Source: Kitasatospora phosalacinea (GTDB taxonomy: Bacteria; Actinomycetota; Actinomycetes; Streptomycetales; Streptomycetaceae). Taken from it: a stretch of 64,000 nt of DNA. The stretch is taken from NCBI RefSeq assembly GCF_030268885.1, contig NZ_BSSA01000003.1, positions 1 through 64,000 on the forward strand, given 5' to 3'. A model generated the notes under the pieces. The model made no database searches. It saw nothing but the letters and a program-made list of their open reading frames with translations, and was not told the DNA's origin. The position numbers were made by a program, and so were the translations under genes. Shown here in pieces: positions 52,425 to 60,237 of the stretch. The stretch's first letter is position 1, and every line of letters begins with the position of its first letter.

Positions 52425-53499
52425 CGGAGCCACCCCGCTCGGGGCGACCACGCCCGAGGAGGTCGCGTTCGCCCAGGACGTGCCGCGCGGCGAACCCATC
52501 CTGGAGGTGCGCGACCTGCTCAAGCACTTCCCGCTGACCAAGGGCGTCCTGTTCAAGAAGCAGGTCGGCGCGGTCAAGGCCGTCGACGGCGTCTCCTTCG
52601 ACCTGATGCAGGGCGAGACGCTCGGCATCGTCGGCGAGTCCGGCTGCGGCAAGTCGACCCTGGCGAAGGTCCTGATGAACCTGGAGCCCGCCACCGCCGG
52701 GTCGGTGAAGTACAAGGGCGAGGAGATCTCCCGGCTGTCCGGCGCCGCGCTCAAGGCGGTGCGCCGCAACATCCAGATGGTGTTCCAGGACCCGTACACC
52801 TCGCTGAACCCGCGGATGACGGTCGGCGACATCATCGGGGAGCCCTTCGAGATCCACCCCGAGGTGGCGCCGAAGGGCGACCGGCGCAAGGCCGTGCAGG
52901 ACCTGCTGGACGTGGTGGGCCTGAACCCGGAGTACATCAACCGGTACCCGCACCAGTTCTCCGGCGGCCAGCGCCAGCGCATCGGCATCGCCCGCGGCCT
53001 GGCGCTCAAGCCGGAGGTGATCATCTGCGACGAGCCGGTCTCCGCGCTGGACGTCTCGGTGCAGGCCCAGGTGATCAACCTGCTGGAGAAGCTGCAGGGC
53101 GAGTTCAACCTGTCGTACATGTTCATCGCCCACGACCTGTCGATCGTCCGGCACATCTCCGACCGGGTCGGCGTGATGTACCTCGGGCGGATGGTCGAGA
53201 TCGGCAGCGACCTGGAGATCTACGAGCACGCCACCCACCCGTACACCCAGGCGCTGCTGTCCGCGGTGCCGGTGCCGGACCCGGCGGCGCGCGAGCACCG
53301 GGACCGGATCGTGCTGACCGGCGACGTGCCCTCCCCGGCCAACCCGCCCTCCGGGTGCCGGTTCCGGACGCGCTGCTGGAAGGCGCAGGAGAAGTGCGCC
53401 AGGGAGGACCCGGCGCTGACCGTGCGGGACTGGCTTGAGGGGCGGGCCCGGCACGACTCGGCCTGCCACTTCGCGGGGGAGCGGGACAACCTGATCTGA
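52414..53499 (+). CDS. Peptide ABC transporter ATP-binding protein, DppF type (operon 2)
   Basis: 361 aa from GTG 52414 with AAGGAG upstream. It has an extra N-terminal 25 residues (TANGATPLGATTPEEVAFAQDVPRG) compared with the operon 1 paralogue, then the same KHFPLTKGVLFKKQVGAVKAVDG segment. Walker [10 protein letters not shown], signature [19 protein letters not shown], Walker [14 protein letters not shown]-terminal [14 protein letters not shown]. Positions 52726-53097 are identical to 46766-47137. Confidence 0.95.
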   Translation: MTANGATPLGATTPEEVAFAQDVPRGEPILEVRDLLKHFPLTKGVLFKKQVGAVKAVDGVSFDLMQGETLGIVGESGCGKSTLAKVLMNLEPATAGSVKYKGEEISRLSGAALKAVRRNIQMVFQDPYTSLNPRMTVGDIIGEPFEIHPEVAPKGDRRKAVQDLLDVVGLNPEYINRYPHQFSGGQRQRIGIARGLALKPEVIICDEPVSALDVSVQAQVINLLEKLQGEFNLSYMFIAHDLSIVRHISDRVGVMYLGRMVEIGSDLEIYEHATHPYTQALLSAVPVPDPAAREHRDRIVLTGDVPSPANPPSGCRFRTRCWKAQEKCAREDPALTVRDWLEGRARHDSACHFAGERDNLI

Positions 53500-53516
53500 C
53501 CGCCCCCGCGGACGCG

Positions 53517-53551
53517 GAAGGGCCCCGCCGAACGGATCGGCGGGGCCCTTC
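53517..53551. terminator. Bidirectional terminator between operon 2 and the bldK-like operon
   Basis: GAAGGGCCCCGCCG (53517-53530) pairs perfectly with CGGCGGGGCCCTTC (53538-53551) around a 7-nt loop between the convergent ATPase genes. Confidence 0.9.
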
Positions 53552-53568
53552 GCGGTGCTGCCGGGGGC

Positions 53569-54636
53569 TCAGACCTCGGCGCGCTGGGCGGGGACGGCGG
53601 CCGGGGCCGGGTCCTCGGGGAAGTGGCAGGCCGTCAGGTGGTTCGCCGCGTTGCCGGACAGCTGGACCAGCGGCGGCTCCTCGGAGGCGCACTTCTCCTG
53701 CGCCTTCCAGCAGCGGGTGCGGAACCGGCAGCCGGACGGCGGGTTGAGCGGCGACGGGACGTCACCGGTCAGCCGGATGCGCTCGCGGTCGTCGTCCGGG
53801 TCGGCCTCCGGGACGGCCGACAGCAGGGCGTGGGTGTACGGGTGCCGGGGCGACTCGTACAGCGACTTGCGGTCCGCGATCTCGACGATCTTGCCGAGGT
53901 ACATCACCGCGACGCGCTGCGAGAAGTGCCGCACCACCGACAGGTCGTGGGCGATGAACAGGAACGCGATGCCCAGCTCGCGCTGCAGCTCCTGGAGCAG
54001 GTTGACCACCTGCGCCTGGATCGACACGTCCAGCGCCGAGACCGGCTCGTCCGCGACGATCAGCTTCGGGTTCAGCGACAGCGCCCGGGCCACGCCGATG
54101 CGCTGGCGCTGGCCGCCGGAGAACTCGTGCGGGAAGCGGTTGTAGTGCTCCGGGTTGAGGCCGACCGTCTCCAGCAGCTCCTGCACCCGGCGCTGGATGC
54201 CGCCCGCCGGGTTGATGCCGTTGATCTCCATCGGCGCGCCGATGATCGAGCCGACGGTGTGCCGCGGGTTCAGCGAGGAGTACGGGTCCTGGAAGATCAT
54301 CTGGATCTCGGACCGGATCGGCGCGAGCTCCTTGCGGCTGGCGTGCGTGATGTCCTGGCCGGCGTAGCGGATCTCGCCGCCGGTCGGCTCCAGCAGCCGG
54401 GTCACCAGGCGGCCGGTGGTCGACTTGCCGCAGCCGGACTCGCCGACCAGGCCCACCGACTCGCTCGGGAAGACCTCCAGGTCCACGCCGTCCACCGCGT
54501 GCACCGCGCCGACCTGGCGCTTGAACAGGAAGCCCTCCATCACCGGGAAGTGCTTCTTCAGGCCCGTGAGCGACAGCAGCGGGTCGCCGGAGCCGACGGC
54601 CGGGGACGCCGGCTTGAGGGTCAGTTCGTTGCTCAT
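53569..54636 (-). CDS. bldKE: Oligopeptide ABC transporter ATP-binding protein, BldKE-like
   Basis: 355 aa from ATG 54636. Walker [21 protein letters not shown], signature [19 protein letters not shown], Walker [14 protein letters not shown]-switch [14 protein letters not shown]-terminal [14 protein letters not shown]. It is clearly a DppF-type protein but more distant from the two operon paralogues than they are from each other. It is the last gene of a minus-strand operon in the order permease, binding protein, permease, ATPase, ATPase, which is the bldKA-E order; the symbol rests on that order and location near typA. Confidence 0.85.
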   Translation of the reverse strand: MSNELTLKPASPAVGSGDPLLSLTGLKKHFPVMEGFLFKRQVGAVHAVDGVDLEVFPSESVGLVGESGCGKSTTGRLVTRLLEPTGGEIRYAGQDITHASRKELAPIRSEIQMIFQDPYSSLNPRHTVGSIIGAPMEINGINPAGGIQRRVQELLETVGLNPEHYNRFPHEFSGGQRQRIGVARALSLNPKLIVADEPVSALDVSIQAQVVNLLQELQRELGIAFLFIAHDLSVVRHFSQRVAVMYLGKIVEIADRKSLYESPRHPYTHALLSAVPEADPDDDRERIRLTGDVPSPLNPPSGCRFRTRCWKAQEKCASEEPPLVQLSGNAANHLTACHFPEDPAPAAVPAQRAEV

Positions 54637-54647
54637 GGGAGTGCCTC

Positions 54648-55715
54648 TCAGCCGAGCCGCGGCTTGATCTGGTCGATGAAGATGTCCTGCCGCTGCGCCT
54701 GGTTCAGGTGGCAGGCGGCAGCGTGCCCGGTGGCCGGGGACAGCGGCGGGCGCTCCGAGGTGCAGCCACCGCCGATCACCTTCTCGCGGAAGTCGCAGCG
54801 CGGGTTGAACGGGCAGCCCGACGGCAGGTTGATCAGGCTCGGCGGGGTGCCGCGGACCGGCTTCAGCGGGATGTTGACGTCACCGGTCAGGCTCGGCATC
54901 GAGGACAGCAGGCCCCAGGTGTACGGGTGCTGGGGGGCCTTCAGCACCTCGCGGACGGTGCCGCGCTCCACGGCCCGGCCCGCGTACATCACCATGATGT
55001 CCTGCGCGGTCCGGGCGACCACGCCCAGGTCGTGGGTGATCAGGATGATCGCGGTGCCCATCTCCTGCTGGAGGTCCTTGAGCAGGTCGAGGATCTGGGC
55101 CTGCACGGTGACGTCCAGCGCCGTGGTCGGCTCGTCCGCGATGACCAGCTTGGGGTCGCAGACCAGCGACATGGCGATCATCGCGCGCTGGCGCATGCCG
55201 CCGGAGAACTGGTGCGGGTAGTCGTCGACCCGGCTGGTGGGCTGCGGGATGCCGACCCGGGTCAGCATCTCGATCGCCCGGTCCCGGGCCTCCTTCTTGG
55301 AGGCGCCGGTGTGCTTGCGGAAGGTCTCGCCGATCTGCTTGCCGATGGTGTGGAACGGCGACAGCGCGGTCAGCGGGTCCTGGAAGATCATCGACATCTT
55401 CTTGCCGCGGAGCTTCTCCAGCTCCCTGTTCGGCGCGCCGACGAGCTCCTGGCCGTCCAGCTTGATCGAACCGGAGATCTCGGTCCGGTCCGGGTTGTGC
55501 AGGCCCAGCACGGCCAGGTTGGTCACCGACTTGCCAGAGCCGGACTCGCCGACGATGCCGAGCGTGGAGCCCGGGGCGACGTCGAAGGAGAGGTTGTCCA
55601 CGGCCCGGACCACGCCGTCCTCGGTGCTGAAGCGGACCGAGAGGTCGCGGACTGAGAGGAACGGCGTGCCGCCGCTGCCGGCGGACACCTCCTCGGGCTT
55701 GGCCTGGGTGGTCAT
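54648..55715 (-). CDS. bldKD: Oligopeptide ABC transporter ATP-binding protein, BldKD-like
   Basis: 355 aa from ATG 55715. Walker [19 protein letters not shown], signature [19 protein letters not shown], Walker [14 protein letters not shown]-switch [12 protein letters not shown], cysteine extension [18 protein letters not shown]. DppD type. It lies 11 bp before the final ATPase gene, so they are translated together. In S. coelicolor the orthologous permease imports a signal needed for aerial mycelium formation. Confidence 0.85.
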   Translation of the reverse strand: MTTQAKPEEVSAGSGGTPFLSVRDLSVRFSTEDGVVRAVDNLSFDVAPGSTLGIVGESGSGKSVTNLAVLGLHNPDRTEISGSIKLDGQELVGAPNRELEKLRGKKMSMIFQDPLTALSPFHTIGKQIGETFRKHTGASKKEARDRAIEMLTRVGIPQPTSRVDDYPHQFSGGMRQRAMIAMSLVCDPKLVIADEPTTALDVTVQAQILDLLKDLQQEMGTAIILITHDLGVVARTAQDIMVMYAGRAVERGTVREVLKAPQHPYTWGLLSSMPSLTGDVNIPLKPVRGTPPSLINLPSGCPFNPRCDFREKVIGGGCTSERPPLSPATGHAAACHLNQAQRQDIFIDQIKPRLG

Positions 55716-55776
55716 GGACTGGGCTCCTCGGTGCGGTACGTGAGGTCGGGACTGCTGGTCGGCCGGGGTGTGGCCG

Positions 55777-56754
55777 TCAGGCCAGGCGGATGCGCGGGTC
55801 GATCAGGGCGTAGGCGGCGTCGACGATGATGTTGAAGAAGACGATCAGTGTGGCGGCCACCACGGTGACGCCGACCAGCAGCGACAGGTCGGAGTCGATG
55901 AAGGACTGGATCGCCAGCTGGCCGAGGCCGTGCAGGCTGAACGTCGTCTCGGTGATGATGGCACCGCCGAGCAGCACGCCCAGGTCGATGCCGAAGACGG
56001 TGACGATGGTGCCCATCGCGCCGCGCCAGGCGTAGCGCATGAAGACCGAGCTGCCGGACATGCCCTTGGCCCGGGCGGTCCGCACGTAGTCCTCGGACAG
56101 CTGCTCGACCATCGAGGAACGGGTCATGCGGGTGTAGTTGGCGGTCCAGATCAGCGAGAGCACGATCCACGGCACCAGCAGGCCGCCGGCCCAGCCGATC
56201 GGGTCCTTGGTGAACGGGATGTAGGTCGGCAGGTCCAGCAGGTCGGTGCTGTAGCACAGCGCCCAGAGCGCGAGCGGGCCGGCCACGTAGATCTGCATCG
56301 AGGAGGCCAGCAGCGACAGCGAGCTGGCGATCTTGTCGGCGGCCTTGCCCTGCTTGTGGGCGGCCAGCATGCCGGTGCCGATGCCGAAGATCAGGAAGAT
56401 CACGGCGGAGCCGACGGTCAGCGACAGGGTGGTCGGGAAGCGGTCCGCGAGGATGCCGCCGACCAGTTCCTTCTTGTCGAAGGAGTAGCCGAAGCACGGG
56501 GCGCCGCAGTGCACGCCGTTGAAGGTGCCACCGCTGAAGATGGTGCTCAGCCAGTTCCAGTACTGGACCGGCCAGGACTTGTCGAAGCCCATCTCGTGCC
56601 TGATCAGGGCGAGGTTCTCGGGCGAGCAGGTCTTGCCGCAGTAGAGCCGGGCCGGGTCCGCCGGGATCGCGAAGAACAGCGCATACGTGACCATCGAGAC
56701 GATCAACAGGATGACGAGAGCGCCGAGGGTTCGGCGGACGAGGAATCGGAGCAT
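55777..56754 (-). CDS. bldKC: Oligopeptide ABC transporter permease (DppB type), BldKC-like
   Basis: 325 aa from ATG 56754. First helix FLVRRTLGALVILLIVSMVTYALFFAIPADP. The periplasmic segment has a Cys pair around YCGKTCSPENLAL and another around CGAPCFGY (residues about 35-90), which may form disulfides and is not seen in the operon 1 and 2 permeases. The EAA loop is YVRTARAKGMSGSSVFMRYAWRGAMGTIVTVFGIDLGVLLGGAIITETTFSLHGLG. It has six helices. It is separated from the binding-protein gene by a hairpin. Confidence 0.85.
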   Translation of the reverse strand: MLRFLVRRTLGALVILLIVSMVTYALFFAIPADPARLYCGKTCSPENLALIRHEMGFDKSWPVQYWNWLSTIFSGGTFNGVHCGAPCFGYSFDKKELVGGILADRFPTTLSLTVGSAVIFLIFGIGTGMLAAHKQGKAADKIASSLSLLASSMQIYVAGPLALWALCYSTDLLDLPTYIPFTKDPIGWAGGLLVPWIVLSLIWTANYTRMTRSSMVEQLSEDYVRTARAKGMSGSSVFMRYAWRGAMGTIVTVFGIDLGVLLGGAIITETTFSLHGLGQLAIQSFIDSDLSLLVGVTVVAATLIVFFNIIVDAAYALIDPRIRLA

Positions 56755-56775
56755 CGGACGGGCTCTCCTGATCGG

Positions 56776-56810
56776 GGCGGGACACCAGCAGATCGTGCCG
56801 GTGCCCCGCC
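56776..56810 (-). terminator. Intercistronic hairpin after the bldKB-like gene
   Basis: On the transcribed RNA, a 15-bp stem (56796-56810 with 56776-56790, two G·U pairs) encloses a 5-nt loop, 26 bp after the binding-protein stop and 22 bp before the permease start. It is equivalent in position to the hairpins in the other two operons. Confidence 0.72.
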
Positions 56811-56835
56811 GTGAGCTACTGCTCGGTGACGACTA

Positions 56836-58608
56836 CTACTTGACGTAGATGTTGAGCGGGGACTGCAGACCGGCCAGGGTGTCGAACTTGACGCCGCCGA
56901 GGCCCGAGCCGTACAGGCTCAGCGAGCGCTGGTAGACGTCCGGGATCGAGACGGCCTTGTCCTGCAGCTTCTTGTCGATCGCGGCCCACGCCTTGCCCTG
57001 CTCGACCGGGTCGGCGATCTTCACCGCGGCGTCGATCGCCGAGTTGATCTCCGGGTCGTTCAGGTGGGCGTAGTTGGAGGCACCGTCGGCGATGGCACGG
57101 CCGTCCCAGACCGGCTGCAGCGAGGTGTAACCGGTCGGCCAGTCGGCGCCCCAGCCGCCCCAGTACAGGTCGTACTCGTTGTTGACCTGGCCGATGGCGT
57201 CGTAGTAGGTCTTCGCGTCCAGCGGCTTCGGGACGAACTTGAAGCCCGCCTTCTCCAGCGCGTCGCGGATCGCCTCGGTGACCTTCTGCTGGACCGGGGT
57301 GTTGTTGTACGCGTAGACGATGGTGGTGCCCACCGCGTTCGCCTCGGTCAGCAGCTGCTTGGCGGCGTCCGGGTCGCCCTGCGGCTTCTTGAGGATGCCG
57401 TAGGCGTCGTAGGACTCGTAGCCCAGGACGGTCGGGCTCATGTACGAGGTGGCGTAGTCACCGTAGGAGGTGCCGCCCTGCAGCTGGCGGGTCTGCTGGT
57501 GCGGGAACGCCTTGACCAGCGCCTCGCGGACCTTCTGGTCCTTGATGCGGGTGTTGTTGATGTAGTAGTAGTCCACGTACGGGGTCAGGCCCTCGAGGGT
57601 ACGGGACTTGAGCTTCTCGTCGGCCTTGACCTGGTCGATGTAGGTGGTGTGGACCTGGTTGTGGAACGAGAAGGTGTTCTTGTCGTCGCCGTTGTCCGCC
57701 ATGAAGCGCTCGGTGGACTGCTGCGCCTGGACGCCGAAGCTCATGTGCCACTTGTCCGGGTAGGCGTTCCGGATCGGGTCGGTGGCCGGGTCCCAGTTGG
57801 GGTTGCGCTCCAGGTCCAGCGAGCGGTCGGTGACGTGCTCGGTGATCTGGTACGGGCCCGAGGAGAACGGCTTCTTGTCGTACTCCTCCTTGGTGTCGTG
57901 GTCCTTCGGCACGATGCCGTAACCGGTCATCGCCAGGGTGAAGTTGGCGTCGGTGTGGGCCTCGGGGAAGGTGATGACCACGGTCTTGTCGTCCGGGGTC
58001 TGGACGGCGTCCAGGTGCTTGCCGCCGAAGGGGCCCTCGTAGGCGCTGCGGTAGTCGGCACCCGAGATCCAGGTCTGGACGTAGGTCGGGCCGGACTTGA
58101 TGAACGAGGCGTAGGTGCGCTCGATCGAGTACTTGACGTCGGCCGAGGTGATCGGCGAGCCGTCCTGCCACTTCACGCCGTCCTTCAGCGTGAACTTCCA
58201 GGTCTTGCCGCCGTCGGTGGTGGTGCCGGTGTCGGTGGCGAGGTCACCGACCAGCTTCTGGGTGCCGTCGGGGGCGGTCTTGTAGCCCGTCAGCTGACGG
58301 GTGAAGAGCAGCGAGACCTCGGCGTTGTAGTTCATGTAGATCTGGGCCGGGTCGAGGTGCGAGAAGTCGTCGCGGTCGATCATGTTGACCGTGCCGCCCT
58401 TCTTCGCACCCGGCTCCGCGACGGCCGGGCCCTTCGAGTCCTCGGCGGTGCCGACCGAGATCGAGGTGGCCTTGACCGGGGCCTTGGAGGCGCCGGCGCC
58501 GCCCTTGCTGCCGTCGCTGTTGCTGTGGCCGCTGGAGCACGCCGTGGTGACGGCCAGGGCCCCGGCCACGAGAATGGCGGCCGCGAGCCGCGTCTTGCGA
58601 GAGCTCAT
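56836..58608 (-). CDS. bldKB: Oligopeptide-binding lipoprotein, BldKB-like
   Basis: 590 aa from ATG 58608, preferred over an ATG two codons upstream because GCAGG then has normal spacing. The signal peptide ends at Cys24 (LAVTTAC|SSG), followed by a Ser/Gly/Lys linker. SBP_bac_5 body: GGTVNMIDRDDFSHLDPAQIYMNYNAEVSLLFTRQLTGYK, WKFTLKDGVKWQDGSPITSADVKYSIERTYA, YDLYWGGWGADWPTGYTSL and QGKAWAAIDKKLQDKAVSIPDVYQRSL. The size of about 590 residues and position between the two permease genes match BldKB. It binds the extracellular peptide imported by the complex. Confidence 0.86.
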   Translation of the reverse strand: MSSRKTRLAAAILVAGALAVTTACSSGHSNSDGSKGGAGASKAPVKATSISVGTAEDSKGPAVAEPGAKKGGTVNMIDRDDFSHLDPAQIYMNYNAEVSLLFTRQLTGYKTAPDGTQKLVGDLATDTGTTTDGGKTWKFTLKDGVKWQDGSPITSADVKYSIERTYASFIKSGPTYVQTWISGADYRSAYEGPFGGKHLDAVQTPDDKTVVITFPEAHTDANFTLAMTGYGIVPKDHDTKEEYDKKPFSSGPYQITEHVTDRSLDLERNPNWDPATDPIRNAYPDKWHMSFGVQAQQSTERFMADNGDDKNTFSFHNQVHTTYIDQVKADEKLKSRTLEGLTPYVDYYYINNTRIKDQKVREALVKAFPHQQTRQLQGGTSYGDYATSYMSPTVLGYESYDAYGILKKPQGDPDAAKQLLTEANAVGTTIVYAYNNTPVQQKVTEAIRDALEKAGFKFVPKPLDAKTYYDAIGQVNNEYDLYWGGWGADWPTGYTSLQPVWDGRAIADGASNYAHLNDPEINSAIDAAVKIADPVEQGKAWAAIDKKLQDKAVSIPDVYQRSLSLYGSGLGGVKFDTLAGLQSPLNIYVK

Positions 58609-58697
58609 CTTCATCCTGCCTGGGATAGGTGTGCGGAAATCATCGTGGGTGTGCCCGGGGCCTGGCTTTCCGGTCCCCCCGGAGTCTTGAGGGCCTG

Positions 58698-59741
58698 TCA
58701 GCGGTTGGTCTTCGGGTCGAACGCGTCCCGGACGGAGTCGCCGAGCAGGTTGAAGGCCAGAACGAACACCACCATGGCGAGGCCCGGGAAGAGCAGGAAG
58801 GTGACGTCGGTCCGGAGGTAGTTGGCGGCGTCGGCGATCATGCGGCCCCAGTCCGGGGTCGGCTCGGAGACGCCCACGCCGAGGTAGGACAGGCCCGCCT
58901 CGGCGGTGACGAAGGCCGGCAGCGCGAGGGTGGACTGCACCAGGATCGGGGTCCACAGGTTGGGCAGGATCTCCTTGAAGATGATCCGCATCGGGGAGGC
59001 GCCGGTGACCTTGGCGGCCTCGATGAACTCGCGCTCGCGCAGCGACAGCGACACGCCGCGCAGGATGCGGGCCAGACCCATCCAGCCGAGCAGCGAGAGC
59101 ACCAGGGTGACCGCGACGAACGGCAGCCAGCCGGGGTTCTTCTCGTTCGGGCTGACCAGCAGGCTGGTGACCACGGGCATGGTCGCGATCAGGAAGATCT
59201 GCGACGGGAACGACATCAGGACGTCGATGACCCGGCCGATGAGGTAGTCGGTCTTGCCGCCGAGGTAGCCGGCCGCGATGCCGAGCGCGACACCGATCAC
59301 GGTGGTCAGCAGCGAGGTGGCGACCGCGATGACCAGCGAGGTGCGGATGCCGTAGATCAGCAGGGTCAGCACGTCGCGGCCGAGGCCCGGCTCCAGGCCG
59401 AACCAGAAGTCGCCGCTCATGCCGCCGTTGGGCCCGGTGGGCAGGCCCGAGTCGGTCAGCAGGCTGACGTCCTCCTGGCCGTAGTGGGTCTCCGGGTTCT
59501 TGCCGTAGAGCATGGAGATGAGCGGGGCGAGGATCGCCACCGCGACGAAGAACAGCACCACGCACGCGCTCACCACGCCGGTGCGGTCGCGGAGGAAGCG
59601 GCGCCACATCAGCTGGCCGGGGGAGAGGCCGCGGAAGCCCGGATCGCCGGGCGCGTCGGTCGTGGCGTTGTCCGCGAGGTCCGACGTCGACCCGGGACGG
59701 GAGGTGTTCCCGTCCGTCGTGGCCCCAGTAGGCGTCGTCAT
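58698..59741 (-). CDS. bldKA: Oligopeptide ABC transporter permease (DppC type), BldKA-like
   Basis: 347 aa from ATG 59741 with GGGAGC upstream. A polar N-terminus of about 40 residues rich in Thr/Asp/Gly precedes LSPGQLMWRRFLRDRTGVVSACVVLFFVAVAILAPLIS. The EAA loop is REREFIEAAKVTGASPMRIIFKEILPNLWTPILVQSTLALPAFVTAEAGLSYLGVGVSEPTPDWG. It is the first gene of the operon. The 496-bp region upstream holds the promoter and two notable elements. Confidence 0.85.
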   Translation of the reverse strand: MTTPTGATTDGNTSRPGSTSDLADNATTDAPGDPGFRGLSPGQLMWRRFLRDRTGVVSACVVLFFVAVAILAPLISMLYGKNPETHYGQEDVSLLTDSGLPTGPNGGMSGDFWFGLEPGLGRDVLTLLIYGIRTSLVIAVATSLLTTVIGVALGIAAGYLGGKTDYLIGRVIDVLMSFPSQIFLIATMPVVTSLLVSPNEKNPGWLPFVAVTLVLSLLGWMGLARILRGVSLSLREREFIEAAKVTGASPMRIIFKEILPNLWTPILVQSTLALPAFVTAEAGLSYLGVGVSEPTPDWGRMIADAANYLRTDVTFLLFPGLAMVVFVLAFNLLGDSVRDAFDPKTNR

Positions 59742-59814
59742 GGTGCTAAAGCTCCCGACCGTGGTCCGTGCAGAAGCAAGGAGTAAGAACTTGGATGAAT
59801 GGACTCTTGCAAGT

Positions 59815-59831
59815 CGTTTATCGAACGTCAA
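59815..59831 (+). promoter_or_regulatory. 17-bp direct-repeat element in the bldK-like promoter region
   Basis: CGTTTATCGAACGTCAA, identical to 6474-6490 beside the AfsR-like gene, with CGTTTA and CGTCAA 11 bp apart. On the minus strand (direction of the operon) it reads TTGACG then TTCGATAAACG, so it could be a regulator site, a -35 region, or both. Confidence 0.5.
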
Positions 59832-60087
59832 GAGTTCCCCAGTTGTCGGCGGCCCATTTCCTCCTTCGTGCTGGAATGTCAACCACTTCGTAGTTCTCGG
59901 ACTCTTGACATCGGTCCAGCGAGACGGTCAAAACCGGACAAGCCGGGTCAAGTGGTGTTCACATGTCCGTAACGATGCACCGTCAGCTCCGCTATCAGGA
60001 CGGCCGGTTCGGGAGGGCGGTGAGATGACGCGCGTAGAGCAGATGTCCGTTTTGGTGCTATTCACCGCAATTGGTGGGCGCAATTGA

Positions 60088-60106
60088 GTGTCCGATAATC
60101 GGACAC
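60088..60106. promoter_or_regulatory. 19-bp perfect palindrome
   Basis: GTGTCCGAT and ATCGGACAC flank a single A. The one-base centre makes a hairpin unlikely and a dimeric-regulator operator likely. It is in the otherwise empty region ahead of the bldK-like operon. Confidence 0.55.
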
Positions 60107-60214
60107 CGGTGTTTTCGGGCGTGCGGGGGCGAATTCATGGGTAGTGGTCCCCCAATTCGGGCGGCGCGCGGGGCGCCGCCCGACTGGCATTTTCTCGCCA
60201 TTGGCGAGACCTCG

Positions 60215-60234
60215 CCGCGGCGTTACCGCCGCGG
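60215..60234 (-). terminator. Hairpin after the solitary binding-protein gene
   Basis: CCGCGGCG (60215-60222) and CGCCGCGG (60227-60234) form a perfect 8-bp stem with a 4-nt loop, immediately after the stop of the gene at 60238-61974. Confidence 0.7.
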
Positions 60235-60237
60235 TTG

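Larger units (their letters stand above)
59742..60237 (-). promoter_or_regulatory. 496-bp regulatory region of the bldK-like operon
   Basis: No gene is supported. It contains the 17-bp element at 59815-59831 (74-90 bp before the bldKA-like start) and several TGTCCG motifs (59964, 60045, 60089). The heptamer GCAATTG occurs twice (60067-60073, 60080-60086), next to a 19-bp perfect palindrome (60088-60106). The terminator of the upstream binding-protein gene (60215-60234) completes it. I could not identify a confident -35/-10 pair. Confidence 0.5.

Noticed and set aside
59742..60237. Small protein gene in the bldK promoter region (open frame ending at 60087)
   Set aside because: Its first part is antisense to the bldKA-like gene, there is no ribosome binding site near an internal start, and codon third positions are not GC-biased like real genes here.
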